Source of the DNA: Pollenia angustigena
Lineage: Eukaryota; Arthropoda; Insecta; Diptera; Polleniidae
NCBI GenBank assembly: GCA_930367215.1
Contig: OV884056.1
Location: 43,152,308 to 43,216,307, forward strand
Direction: 5' to 3'
Length of the DNA stretch: 64,000 bases
The notes under the pieces are model-generated. The model was not told where the DNA came from. It saw nothing but the letters and a program-made list of their open reading frames with translations, and searched no databases. Of the stretch, positions 52,151 to 64,000 are shown in pieces; the stretch's first letter is position 1; each line of letters opens with the position of its first letter. The position numbers were made by a program, and so were the translations under genes.

Positions 52151-55100
52151 AAAATTTTAGGTTCACGCACTTATTGTGTCTCAATTGACGAATTTACGCA
52201 ACGAATTCTTGCCAACGAATTCGTCGTACTATGCGAAGTTCATCGTTCGTCCCAGTCAGGGCTGTCAGACTTGTGGATTTATCCCCAAAGTTGGGGATTT
52301 TATGCGAGCAAAAAGGACAAGGAAAGTCATTTGGGGATTGGGGATTTTTTTGGGGATTTAAAAAAAAAATTCGGGGATTTTTTGGGGATTTTACACTCTT
52401 TTAATATATTTTCCCTTTTATTATTTACGCTTATTTTTCTTTGTCTCGTATTAAAAATATGAAAAAAAGTAGCAAAACTTTTATCTTACTCTTATCAACA
52501 ACTTATACGGTGTAAAAGGTCCTTATTAAGATTATCATTTTAGTTAAAAGGTAGTGTTAAAGGTACTTTATAAATTTATGTTATTTTTCCTTCAGGGTAC
52601 AAACAAAATAAAATAATTTTATTTACAAAAAATTTTTATTTGGGGATTTTTGGGGATTTCTAATTAAAATTTTTCTTACTATTTTTACTTTTTTAAAAAA
52701 AAAAATTTTAAATTTGGTCAGAAAAAAAACAAACAGAAAAATATTTACTTATTAAGGTTTTTTTTCTTAATTTGGGGATTTTTGGGGATATTTTTTTAAT
52801 TTTTTGGGGACAAGGAAAAAAAGTACCTGGCAGCCCTGGTCCCAGTTGTGTTTATACCATTATATGTATACATATGTACATATGTATATATGTATATTAG
52901 AGCGACTCAAGTTGTATGGAAGCAAAATTCGTGCCCGATGTACCCTCCTAAAAATGAACCTTGGACTTTTTTAAGATGACATTTTAAATATTTCGGCTAC
53001 AGGGTTGACCTCTCGTGAGCTGGACCAGTTTGAAAAAGGGTATATTTTTGCATGTTTTGTTACTTTAAGAATCGGTTTCCTTACCAACATATACAAGTTG
53101 GGTATCGTAAGAAAGGTTTTTTTAAGGCGCGTCCAACTGTATATAAAATTTGTCCAAGGACGATCACCTATGTCCTTTTTTTAAGGATTTACTGTAAAAA
53201 AAAAACGGTTTTTAAATTTTTTGTTCGATTAATTTAAATACGTGTCTCAGCTTTTTTTGTGCTAGTTCGCGTTTTGACAAAAATGCAATGCTGTGGTAAC
53301 CCTTTGTATTAAATAGGGCAATACGGCAGCGTTACCGTTGTGATACTAAAGTATCAATTTGACCCTTTTTCGACGGTGTTGATACCTTTTATGACCCTTT
53401 TTTTAAATTATACTTTTGTATCATTATCACCTATTTTGTGACACTTTTTGACCCTTTTTTGGAAATAGCTCTCACATTTTGTTTTTTGTCAACACTGCGG
53501 AACAGAAGTGCTAAACAGATGTTTTCGAAATAAGCATTGCTTGATATGGAACAGACGCAAAGTAGACACTTACAATTCCATGCTATCTTCTCCTTGATTT
53601 TTGATAGTAAAGTGCAATTTCCCTAAAAGTAAACATAACTCATAAACATATTTGTTATTTTTTACGGTGGTTTCTTTTCAAAACAAAAATTTGACATTTT
53701 ATTAAAAAAATGCAATTTTGTGTTTTGCGCTCTTAAATAGTAGCATGTTTTATTCAAAAAAATTCGCCCTTAATAATGGCAAAAGGTTTTAAACTTTTCG
53801 CCCCTTTTTGAATCGACAGTGTTGAGAGTGTCCTAACAGGAATGAAAACAAGAGGTAAACATTGCTAAATTAGCGGAAATATTTGGTAACAGCGGTATGA
53901 TAGCAAATTTTTATATTTATTAAAAATCGTAAAAGCTTTAAAAAATCTGACACTTACAGGAAAAAATCGCTTTAATCGAGAAAATGGTTACAATTCGCTA
54001 ACGCTTGCAAAATTTTAAACAAACACTAAAATTTATTTGACATCGCTAAATCGGAAAATTACATAAAAAGTATTAAAAAATTAGCTATAATGATAAAGAA
54101 TAAACTTTTTGTCAGGTGTTTAAAACAGGACAGAGCATTCCATAAAAAAATTAAGTTTTTTGAGCTCTTCCTACCTGAAATATTATTTTTTTGTTTGCTT
54201 ATAAAAAAACTTGGTCTTATTATGTTCATTTAAATGGGAAATACTGCTTATAAAAAACTTGACCCTTTTTTAATTGAAATACCCTTTTTTTGACCCCTTT
54301 TTCTGGAAATTCCCCTTTTTGTGACGGTGCTCTGGAATATATATAAATGCAATTTTGTATTAACTCTTATATGATTGCGGATTTAGTTTCTAGATTATGT
54401 ATGGATGAAAATAGGACTAAAGAAAGAAAAAAAGAAATGATCCACAACCTTATTTTTTTTATTTGCGGAAAAAATATGCCGCCAAAAAGTCGTGGATCAT
54501 TTCTTTTTTTATACACGTATTTAATTAAATCGACTAAAGATTAAAATATGTTAATTTGGCACTTTTATTACAAACAACCTCGAACAAAAAATTCAAAAAC
54601 CGTTTTTTTACAGAAATCCCTTAAAAAAGGACATGGATGCTCGTCCTTGGACTAATTTTATATACAGTTGGACGCGCCTTAAAAAAAACCTTTCTTACGA
54701 TACCCAACTTGTATATGTTGGTAAGTCCCAATTTCCACAATGCAAGTCTTATTGATAAACTTATCACATTTTCTTCTTTGAATCAGCTTCGGCCAAGGTA
54801 TATTTACACAAGGTAAACTCGTTGGCCCATATGTTTGTCAGCTGTTTACCCCAGTTGGAACCCAAACGTCAAATTTCGTGTACATGAGCCAAAATTTGTA
54901 CATGTGTGCATGTGTTTTATATGAAAACAATTTTGACAACTCGGTTCCACTCGCTTATTTTTATAGAGCAGCATGTCTACACTCCCCGATGAGTCTACCT
55001 TGTGTTAATGTACCTTGGCTTCGGCGTTTCCACGAGTCAAGTCTTATTATTTATCTGTTATTCCATTTGTATGAATGTATATGTGCGTTTTGACATTTGG

Positions 55101-56027
55101 CACATACAACACACACAAAAAATCACACACGCTACGATCAAGGTACATTAACATTAAATATACCTTGGCTACGATATTAACTTTGGACAACGAAATTAAA
55201 TATGAAAGATAATTGTCAAAATAGACCTGCTGAAAATTACGAATGAGAAAACAAAACGACGAGTACAGCAAGCTGAGTACTCGTTTCTTTTCCCCTCGTC
55301 ACTCTCGCCTACAAAGTAGCAAGCTGATCAATAAGACTTGCATTGTGGAAATTGGGACTAAGGAAACAGATTCTTAAAGTAACAAAACATGCAAAAATAG
55401 ACCCTTTTTCAAACTGGTTCAGCTCACGAGAGGTTAAAGCTGGAGCCGAAATATTTAAAATGTCATCTTAAAAAAGTCCAAGGTTCATTTTTAGGAGGGT
55501 ACATCGAGCACTTTTTTTGGTGAGTCGCTCTAATGTATATAGATAGATATTCGATAGATTAGAAAAAGCATATTTTTTCAAATTTGGAGTTTCTTCTACA
55601 TATCATAATTATTGTTAAAACTGTTTATTTACTGTTTCATTTAACTATTTTAATTTTTTAAAAATTACATTTAATACAAATAGGTGAAAATATTAATTTT
55701 AATATAGTAATGACAATCTCACTCAGTAAGAACTTGTAATTCAACGTTTTGCTGCAAATATAAATGTGATATTCGATTGTGTTTGTATGCTATAATTAAA
55801 TTATTGACTTCTTCCTTCGGTTTTTTATGAAATTGCTTTAAATGTCTAGAGCAGCTAAAAAAAAAAATAAAAATACTATTAAAAAAATTGACTTACCGTG
55901 GGCTTTTATTCAACATCATCTAGGGTTTGCAATATTAACAGCGAGAATACCGAAAATATCAGAATTCAACCCCTTGTCTATGTTTGCTATACACAATACA
56001 ACAAAATAAATAAATGCTAAACAAACC
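52151..56027. repeat. Tandem 3.87-kb array, unit 2
   Basis: 3,877 bp. Contains the hAT MITE 52257-52838, the long-TIR hAT 52898-55532 with nested PIF-like and CAAGG insertions, and the exon-like segment 55719-55854. It differs from unit 1 by scattered substitutions, for example CATCGTTCG for CATCATTCG before the hAT MITE. Confidence 0.95.
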
Positions 56028-59000
56028 AAAATTTTAGGTTCACGCACTTATTGTGTCTCAATTGACGAATTTACGCAACGAATTCTTGCCAACGAATTCG
56101 TCGTACTATGCGAAGTTCATCGTTCGTCCCAGTCAGGGCTGTCAGACTTGTGGATTTATCCCCAAAGTTGGGGATTTTATGCGAGCAAAAAGGACAAGGA
56201 AAGTCATTTGGGGATTGGGGATTTTTTTGGGGATTTAAAAAAAAAATTCGGGGATTTTTTGGGGATTTTACACTCTTTTAATATATTTTCCCTTTTATTA
56301 TTTACGCTTATTTTTCTTTGTCTCGTATTAAAAATATGAAAAAAAGTAGCAAAACTTTTATCTTACTCTTATCAACAACTTATACGGTGTAAAAGGTCCT
56401 TATTAAGATTATCATTTTAGTTAAAAGGTAGTGTTAAAGGTACTTTATAAATTTATGTTATTTTTCCTTCAGGGTACAAACAAAATAAAATAATTTTATT
56501 TACAAAAAATTTTTATTTGGGGATTTTTGGGGATTTCTAATTAAAATTTTTCTTACTATTTTTACTTTTTAAAAAAAAAAAATTTTAAATTTGGTCAGAA
56601 AAAAAACAAACAGAAAAATATTTACTTATTAAGGTTTTTTTTCTTAATTTGGGGATTTTTGGGGATATTTTTTTAATTTTTTGGGGACAAGGAAAAAAAG
56701 TACCTGGCAGCCCTGGTCCCAGTTGTGTTTATACCATTATATGTATACATATGTACATATGTATATATGTATATTAGAGCGACTCAAGTTGTATGGAAGC
56801 AAAATTCGTGCCCGATGTACCCTCCTAAAAATGAACCTTGGACTTTTTTAAGATGACATTTTAAATATTTCGGCTCCAGGGTTGACCTCTCGTGAGCTGG
56901 ACCAGTTTGAAAAAGGGTATATTTTTGCATGTTTTGTTACTTTAAGAATCGGTTTCCTTACCAACATATACAAGTTGGGTATCGTAAGAAAGGTTTTTTT
57001 AAGGCGCGTCCAACTGTATATAAAATTTGTCCAAGGACGATCACCTATGTCCTTTTTTTAAGGATTTTCTGTAAAAAAAAAAACGGTTTTTAAATTTTTT
57101 GTTCGATTAATTTAAATACGTGTCTCAGCTTTTTTTGTGCTAGTTCGCGTTTTGACAAAAATGCAATGCTGTGGTAACCCTTTGTATTAAATAGGGCAAT
57201 ACGGCAGCGTTACCGTTGTGATACTAAAGTATCAATTTGACCCTTTTTCGACGGTGTTGATACCTTTTATGACCCTTTTTTTAAATTATACTTTTGTATC
57301 ATTATCACCTATTTTGTGACACTTTTTGACCCTTTTTTGGAAATAGCTCTCACATTTTGTTTTTTGTCAACACTGCGGAACAGAAGTGCTAAACAGATGT
57401 TTTCGAAATAAGCATTGCTTGATATGGAACAGACGCAAAGTAGACACTTACAATTCCATGCTATCTTCTCCTTGATTTTTGATAGTAAAGTGCAATTTCC
57501 CTAAAAGTAAACATAACTCATAAACATATTTGTTATTTTTTACGGTGGTTTCTTTTCAAAACAAAAATTTGACATTTTATTAAAAAAATGCAATTTTGTG
57601 TTTTGCGCTCTTAAATAGTAGCATGTTTTATTCAAAAAAATTCGCCCTTAATAATGGCAAAAGGTTTTAAACTTTTCGCCCCTTTTTGAATCGACAGTGT
57701 TGAGAGTGTCCTAACAGGAATGAAAACAAGAGGTAAACATTGCTAAATTAGCGGAAATATTTGGTAACAGCGGTATGATAGCAAATTTTTATATTTATTA
57801 AAAATCGTAAAAGCTTTAAAAAATCTGACACTTACAGGAAAAAATCGCTTTAATCGAGAAAATGGTTACAATTCGCTAACGCTTGCAAAATTTTAAACAA
57901 ACACTAAAATTTATTTGACATCGCTAAATCGGAAAATTACATAAAAAGTATTAAAAAATTAGCTATAATGATAAAGAATAAACTTTTTGTCAGGTGTTTA
58001 AAACAGGACAGAGCATTCCATAAAAAAATTAAGTTTTTTGAGCTCTTCCTACCTGAAATATTATTTTTTTGTTTGCTTATAAAAAAACTTGGTCTTATTA
58101 TGTTCATTTAAATGGGAAATACTGCTTATAAAAAACTTGACCCTTTTTTAATTGAAATACCCTTTTTTTGACCCCTTTTTCTGGAAATTCCCCTTTTTGT
58201 GACGGTGCTCTGGAATATATATAAATGCAATTTTGTATTAACTCTTATATGATTGCGGATTTAGTTTCTAGATTATGTATGGATGAAAATAGGACTAAAG
58301 AAAGAAAAAAAGAAATGATCCACAACCTTATTTTTTTTATTTGCGGAAAAAATATGCCGCCAAAAAGTCGTGGATCATTTCTTTTTTTATACACGTATTT
58401 AATTAAATCGACTAAAGATTAAAATATGTTAATTTGGCACTTTTATTACAAACAACCTCGAACAAAAAATTCAAAAACCGTTTTTTTACAGAAATCCCTT
58501 AAAAAAGGACATGGATGCTCGTCCTTGGACTAATTTTATATACAGTTGGACGCGCCTTAAAAAAAAACCTTTCTTACGATACCCAACTTGTATATGTTGG
58601 TAAGTCCCAATTTCCACAATGCAAGTCTTATTGATAAACTTATCACATTTTCTTCTTTGAATCAGCTTCGGCCAAGGTATATTTACACAAGGTAAACTCG
58701 TTGGCCCATATGTTTGTCAGCTGTTTACCCCAGTTGGAACCCAAACGTCAAATTTCGTGTACATGAGCCAAAATTTGTACATGTGTGCATGTGTTTTATA
58801 TGAAAACAATTTTGACAACTCGGTTCCACTCGCTTATTTTTATAGAGCAGCATGTCTACACTCCCCGATGAGTCTACCTTGTGTTAATGTACCTTGGCTT
58901 CGGCGTTTCCACGAGTCAAGTCTTATTATTTATCTGTTATTCCATTTGTATGAATGTATATGTGCGTTTTGACATTTGGCACATACAACACACACAAAAA

Positions 59001-59906
59001 ATCACACACGCTACGATCAAGGTACATTAACATTAAATATACCTTGGCTACGATATTAACTTTGGACAACGAAATTAAATATGAAAGATAATTGTCAAAA
59101 TAGACCTGCTGAAAATTACGAATGAGAAAACAAAACGACGAGTACAGCAAGCTGAGTACTCGTTTCTTTTCCCCTCGTCACTCTCGCCTACAAAGTAGCA
59201 AGCTGATCAATAAGACTTGCATTGTGGAAATTGGGACTAAGGAAACAGATTCTTAAAGTAACAAAACATGCAAAAATAGACCCTTTTTCAAACTGGTTCA
59301 GCTCACGAGAGGTTAAAGCTGGAGCCGAAATATTTAAAATGTCATCTTAAAAAAGTCCAAGGTTCATTTTTAGGAGGGTACATCGAGCACTTTTTTTGGT
59401 GAGTCGCTCTAATGTATATAGATAGATATTCGATAGATTAGAAAAAGCATATTTTTTCAAATTTGGAGTTTCTTCTACATATCATAATTATTGTTAAAAC
59501 TGTTTATTTACTGTTTCATTTAACTATTTTAATTTTTTAAAAATTACATTTAATACAAATAGGTGAAAATATTAATTTTAATATAGTAATGACAATCTCA
59601 CTCAGTAAGAACTTGTAATTCAACGTTTTGCTGCAAATATAAATGTGATATTCGATTGTGTTTGTATGCTATAATTAAATTATTGACTTCTTCCTTCGGT
59701 TTTTTATGAAATTGCTTTAAATGTCTAGAGCAGCTAAAAAAAAAAATAAAAATACTATTAAAAAAATTGACTTACCGTGGGCTTTTATTCAACATCATCT
59801 AGGGTTTGCAATATTAACAGCGAGAATACCGAAAATATCAGAATTCAACCCCTTGTCTATGTTTGCTATACACAATACAACAAAATAAATAAATGCTAAA
59901 CAAACC
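56028..59906. repeat. Tandem 3.87-kb array, unit 3
   Basis: 3,879 bp. Contains the hAT MITE 56134-56715, the long-TIR hAT 56775-59411 and the exon-like segment 59598-59733. The right edge ends in CAAACCAAAATT, followed by the unrelated element starting AAACAAGTAAG. Confidence 0.95.
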
Positions 59907-59912
59907 AAAATT

Positions 59913-61503
59913 AAACAAGTAAGAAAGTACATTCGATCAAGCACGACCATATGATACGCTACACCACAGAATATAAAAACAATTTTTGCAAGTGTACCCT
60001 ATTTAGGACCCATATGTTGAATTTAAGATTCATATAAAAGTTCTTTGTGCCGAATATTATTTAATTATCTTCATCTGTATATGTATATGATATAGTCATG
60101 ATATAGTAGCTATCGTAAAAGTCATTGTCGCCAATTTTTATGTAAATACTAACTATATAACTATATGGTCAAATATGGAACATTTCCAATAAAATTAGGT
60201 AAGATGATTTTGTGTGCAATAAAATAAGTTTGGACCAAATTTAATCTAAATGAGAACATAATAAGATGGTTTATGGACACAAAACCCCTATTCCGGAAAT
60301 AAGCTTGTATGGGTGCTTTGTGCAATTCGTAGATGTAGAAGGAAAATTCTAAATAATCACAAATTTTTCTCCTAAGTATACAAAATTAACATTTAATAAC
60401 AAAATTTTAACTATTTTCTAATAAATTCAAGACTATAACAAAATTTCCATTTGTACCGAAGAAGACCGCAAAAAAAAAATCGCGATTTTTTTTTAATTAA
60501 CTTAATTTTTATGTCAAATGATAGATGAGTTGTTTGGCGGATATTATATGAAACAGTGATAATTTTCAGAGAAAAATACCTTTGCACAAAAGTTGCACAA
60601 GATATTTTTACATTGGGGGTATTCACGTCACAAGTTGCACCCTTGCAAAAAAGGAAAAGTGCAAAAATATAACAACAACCACAAAGACAATTATTTATGC
60701 ACAACTAATTGTCTGTGTGGTTGTTGTTTTATTTTTGCACTTTTGCTTTTTTGCAAGGGTGCAACTTGTGACGTGAATACCCTTATTATGTAAATAACCT
60801 TGCACTTTAAACTTAAAATTTACTTCATTTATCCCAAAAAATAGCTTTACATTTTTGTTATAGAGTTACTTATTTAATATATTTAAAATATATAGCAAAT
60901 ATGTATAACCAATAAATGTACCAATGTTTTTAAGGAGCTTTAGAAATTGCATTTGGTGCGGAAACTTTTTTGGCCAAAATGACCTAAAAAAATTATTTTT
61001 TTATTATCAATACTAAATTGCCCATCGCATGGTGGGATTAAGCAATTTTGTCCAAAAAAAGTTATTCCCTAATGTACATGATATGCCGCACAAATAAAGA
61101 CACAAACTCGTAGACTCAATATACATATTTTAATTTAACGCTTCATCAGTAAAAGCGTTCGTAGCCGAGTTATCGTAAGTTGCCACCTAAGACTCGTGAG
61201 CTTGCAATTTCAAATCTGGATTGTCCCAGTTTTTAAATTAAACTTTATGACCTAAAAACGATTTTTAAATTATAAAATTATAAAACGAATTTAAAAGATC
61301 AACTTTGGAAAAAGAGGAAACGGACTTATATAAATTTTTTGACTTTGTCATAGTCTTCGCACGACGAAATGAAGAGTTGGCGTGGCTCAATTAATATTTA
61401 TTTATATCCAAAGAACGTTATTTATATAAATTTTTGTTCTTATCTTACTATGGTGAAGGGTATATAAGATTCGGCATAGCCGAATATAGCACTCTTAATT
61501 GTT
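59913..61503. mobile_element. Repeat element ending in GATTCGGCATAGCCGAATA and GCACTCT tail
   Basis: It starts AAACAAGTAAGAAAG and closes with GAAGGGTATATAAGATTCGG, the palindrome, and AGCACTCTTAATTGTTTT. The right end is the same terminal block as in 5568-6415 and, inverted, 12435-12700. About 1.6 kb, without an ORF of note. It contains the fold-back copy 60617-60782. Confidence 0.5.
60617..60782. repeat. Fold-back element with GGGTATTCACGTCAC ends, second copy
   Basis: Near-perfect palindrome with the same arms as 286-450, but with the loop inverted (TTATTTATGCACAACTAATTG here). ORFs on both strands arise from the palindrome. Confidence 0.75.
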
Positions 61504-62189
61504 TTAAATTCTGTTCAATACTTTTGGGTCGTCAATGCTTACTTGGCCAGTCCCTGTATGTACATGTCCAAAACTTTAGCGAGGGATCAAATAGCTATTC
61601 TTAAGTTATTAACTTTAAGATATAGAAAAGTTATGGATTTTTGGCCGGAATTGACCACCGTGCTGAATAAATAACTGTCGCTCATACTATCCCACGTAGA
61701 GATTGATAAAAAAAAAACAACTTATTAGACATATTAGACAACGATAGGGGACAAGTCGTGCAAACACTATTGTGGACGATGTCGTCCACGGCAAACTGCC
61801 CAACTGGGACATTTCAAGTATTATAAATCGAACACAAAAATTGAGCAGTATTCACACATTAAACCAATTATTAATAAAAATTCCTCAGCAATTTTTTTCA
61901 CTTATTTTTCTATTAAAATTTAGTTTTAAAGGTGGAAAAATCTCAGGGAATTTGTATTAATAATTAGATTCCATATATAATATGATCCAGAGGATTTAAG
62001 GTTTAACAATAATTTTACGACTGATTTTATCATAAAAAGAAAAAAATTTCTGAATTTTTACCAAAAAGAATGACTAAAAAAATATTTTAAAATAAAAGTT
62101 TACATATTTTAATACATACATGCTGGAATAGTATAGACGATGTAGAATATAAGCCCTCTTTATATTTTTAAGTATAAGTATATTCCTTC
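61504..62189. other. No gene seen
   Basis: AT-rich. Around 62120-62160, TATAGACGATGTAGAATATAAGCCCTC is similar to 24265-24290 (ACAGACGATATACATAGAACATAAGCCCTC), the corresponding place after exon 4 of gene B, so this is paralogous intron sequence. Confidence 0.5.
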
Positions 62190-62293
62190 TTATCGTGGTT
62201 GGCGATTTTAAAATGCGCCTGTGGCTGTTTGGTAATAGAAATATGGAAATAAGTTCAGGTTCTCTTTAATCTAAATTAGCCAACCACGATAAC
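62190..62293. repeat. Palindromic MITE (TTATCGTGGTTGGC type)
   Basis: TTATCGTGGTTGGC at the left is complemented by GCCAACCACGATAA at the right. The interior shares GCGCCT, GGTAATAG and TTCTCTTTAATCT blocks with 23034-23172. It lies 22 bp after the gene C exon. Confidence 0.6.
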
Positions 62294-62315
62294 GGTGATT
62301 ACTTGCATACTTACC

Positions 62316-62451
62316 TTTCTCGTCTGAAAAATTCTTTATTACAGATGGAGCATTTATACAAAGGCTCATTCATGTGTGCTGCTGTATGAGACCTAAAACT
62401 CTGGACTTGTACGCTCTTACCGCAATGCTTACAACGAAAGTAATTTTTAGC
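62316..62451 (-). pseudogene. ZAD-C2H2 zinc-finger gene C, exon 4 (frameshifted)
   Basis: Acceptor AG at 62452-62453 and donor GTAAGT at 62310-62315. It encodes the finger CKHCGKSVQVQSFRSHTAAH, then MNEPLYKCSIC, like gene B exon 4. It is 136 nt, one base shorter than gene B (137 nt): an A/T is missing just after the second CxxC, so the NKEFFRR frame is lost. Either gene C is a pseudogene, or the base is a sequencing or assembly error. Upstream exons would lie beyond the right edge. Confidence 0.7.
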
Positions 62452-62453
62452 CT

Positions 62454-62639
62454 AAAGGAATTGTTATTAAAAAATTATTTAATTGAGACGTAAAATATAT
62501 AAAAGGTCGTATCATATACTTCAATTTTGTTGCGTTTACCTCTATAGTGTACTTTTGGTGGTTGTACAAATATTTTTGTCGAAATTTGTCATACATGTCA
62601 TACAGAGAATACAGGCTTTAAATAATTTAATGAAAATAA
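62454..62639 (-). other. Gene C intron, no other feature
   Basis: The first ~120 bp (AAAGGTCGTATCATATACTTCAA) are similar to gene B intron 3 just upstream of exon 4 (24516-24540), which supports paralogy over the intron as well. The rest is AT-rich. Confidence 0.5.
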
Positions 62640-63212
62640 AATTAAAGCCTAACTAAAAATATCAAAAATTAAAAATTAACAGTTCAACTAAAAAAAAAAA
62701 AAAAATAAAAAACCTCAATTGTTCTAAAAATGGCTATGGCACAGGCTCTAATGTTTACATTTGTACTTCAAGTTGTACAAATAAAATGTCGACGAAATTG
62801 CACAAAAAAATAATAAACACATGTATTCAGGTTTTCAAGACAAGTCTTGACAAAAAGAATACGAAAAAACAGAAGAAAGGAAGCAACATGTAAATAAAAT
62901 TACAGCAAATTTCGAACCACCGGTACCACTGGTTAAATATTGATGTTTGACTGTTGGCTGGCAGGCATCGCAGTGGTGCAGAGGTTAGAACGTCAAAGAA
63001 TTCTGATGAAAGAATTTTTGAAACATGTAAATTCAACCCGAGTTCGATCCCCAGCTCAGCCAAGAAATAAAAAAATTATCAATAAATTTTAATTAATTTC
63101 ATGTTGTAAAATTCATTCCTTCAGAAAAAAGAATGTAATGAAAATTAAACTTGATGAATTCAAGCCTAACTAAAAATATCAAAAATTAAAAATTAACAGT
63201 TCAACTAAAAAA
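62640..63212 (+). repeat. tRNA-like (SINE-type) cassette, second copy
   Basis: A partial tail (62646-62695) is followed by a spacer homologous to 7985-8276 (complement). Then comes a tRNA-like head with A-box-like TGGTGCAGAGGTTAG (about 62975) and B-box GAGTTCGATCCCC (about 63040-63052), ending AGCTCAGCCA, and a tail 63066-63212. About 50 bp (GCCTAACTAAAAATATC onward) are repeated directly at both sides. It is not a functional tRNA gene. Confidence 0.65.
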
Positions 63213-63249
63213 TTACAATTGACGTAAGAAATTTAATATATTCTGCTTT

Positions 63250-64000
63250 GATTTTTTATGCACTACCAACAAACACGGAGGTTTGATTTCAAATTGAAAA
63301 TGATTTGAAATCAAACGTTTTCTCAAACGACAAACGTTTGATAATGATTTGAAAATCATAGCATTCTCAACAAAAAAGGGGAAATTAATTTCAAATTGAA
63401 AAATGCCTTTATTTTCAACTTGCTTTCAAACGTAATTCTCAAATGTTTTTCAAATGTGGACTATAATACAATGTGGAAATATATAAAAAATTTTATTTTT
63501 GTAAATTTATTATTTATTTAAATAAACTGTGAGATAAGCATTCGGCACCATAGCTAAAAGATGAAATAATGTTCTTTTCGTCCTTTAATTCTTGGAAAGA
63601 CAAACTACTTGGCTCCCTTTTATTTTGAGGATTGTAGCACCGCGATCGTTCAACAAACTTTCTTCACTTTCCCGTTTTATTTTCCATTTTTTCCTATTTT
63701 TAATCATTGTAATTACTCACAAATAATTTTTATTTTTCACAAGAAATAAGCTGTTCACTTTATATTAAAATTTATTTTTAATAGTAAAACACATGTAACC
63801 ACAAAGTAAAAAATGTAACTTTAATCGCCATTTTTAATGATTACATTAATTTTTCGCTTTAGTATTGCCAAGTTTTGTTGATTTGAATTTAATATTTGAC
63901 AAACATTTGACATCAAATTGATAAAACATTTGATATCAAATATTTACTTTCAAATCATTATCAATTTGAATTTAAATGTTAAATCAAACAATTGAGAAAC
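63250..64000. mobile_element. Inverted-repeat element rich in TTTGAAATCAAA, reaching the window edge
   Basis: The left side (from about 63280) has TTTGATTTCAAATTG and ATGATTTGAAATCAAACG. The right side (63898-64000) has the complementary GACATCAAATTGAT, TCAAATCATTATCAATTTGA and GTTAAATCAAAC. The middle is AT-rich and has no ORF of interest. It may continue past base 64000. Confidence 0.5.

Noticed and set aside
48285..59906. Possible CRISPR-like or other regular repeat array
   Set aside because: The repeated units are 3.87 kb long and contiguous, with no spacer pattern, in eukaryotic DNA.
63040..63065. Possible functional tRNA gene
   Set aside because: A and B boxes and a CCA-like end are visible, but the acceptor and anticodon stems cannot be closed, and the sequence sits in a dispersed repeat.

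Overview
This is AT-rich, intron-containing eukaryotic DNA from an insect, most likely a higher (probably calyptrate) fly. The grounds are zinc-finger genes of the ZAD (zinc-finger-associated domain) class, a BEL/Pao retrotransposon, I/LOA-, CR1- and RTE-like LINE remnants, and very many short terminal-inverted-repeat (TIR) elements. The species is an inference. No rRNA gene, functional tRNA gene, operon or CRISPR array was seen.

Host genes. Three paralogous ZAD + C2H2 zinc-finger genes lie on the minus strand. Gene A: start codon at 4301, exons 4160-4301, 3631-4080 and 1-221, continuing off the left edge. Gene B: start codon at 39974, exons 39833-39974, 39249-39749, 25411-25757 and 24331-24467, continuing further left with no later exon identified. 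Gene C: only exon 4 is visible (62316-62451), and it carries a one-base deletion. Splice phases agree between paralogs. Most of the remaining sequence is intronic or intergenic and filled with transposons; gene B intron 2 alone is 13.5 kb.

Layout. 0-4.3 kb: gene A, with small TIR elements in its intron. 4.5-9.1 kb: hAT-like and fold-back elements, a repeat-bearing element and a tRNA-like cassette. 9.3-20.1 kb: a nested stack, in which a TIR element (ends at 12159 and 20148) hosts a 5'-truncated LOA-like LINE and a complete BEL/Pao element with two near-identical LTRs but four in-frame stops. 20.2-24.1 kb: minisatellite, an exon-like conserved sequence, a 69-bp hAT miniature and a decayed transposase-like gene. 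24.3-40 kb: gene B; its intron 2 holds a 5.7-kb tandem segmental duplication in which each copy has an RNase H/RT LINE remnant carrying a captured fragment resembling the start of the host gene WAC/wacky. 40.4-48.4 kb: interleaved inverted repeats, a pogo-like miniature, and CR1-like and RTE-like LINE debris. 48.3-59.9 kb: three tandem copies of a 3.87-kb unit made of nested hAT- and PIF-like elements. 59.9-64 kb: further elements, exon 4 of gene C and a second tRNA-like cassette.

The most notable observations are the captured WAC-like exon inside a LINE, a 29-bp hAT-type insertion consisting only of its two ends yet flanked by an 8-bp target duplication, the nested tandem arrays, and the interleaved PIF-like termini at 40.4-41.6 kb.
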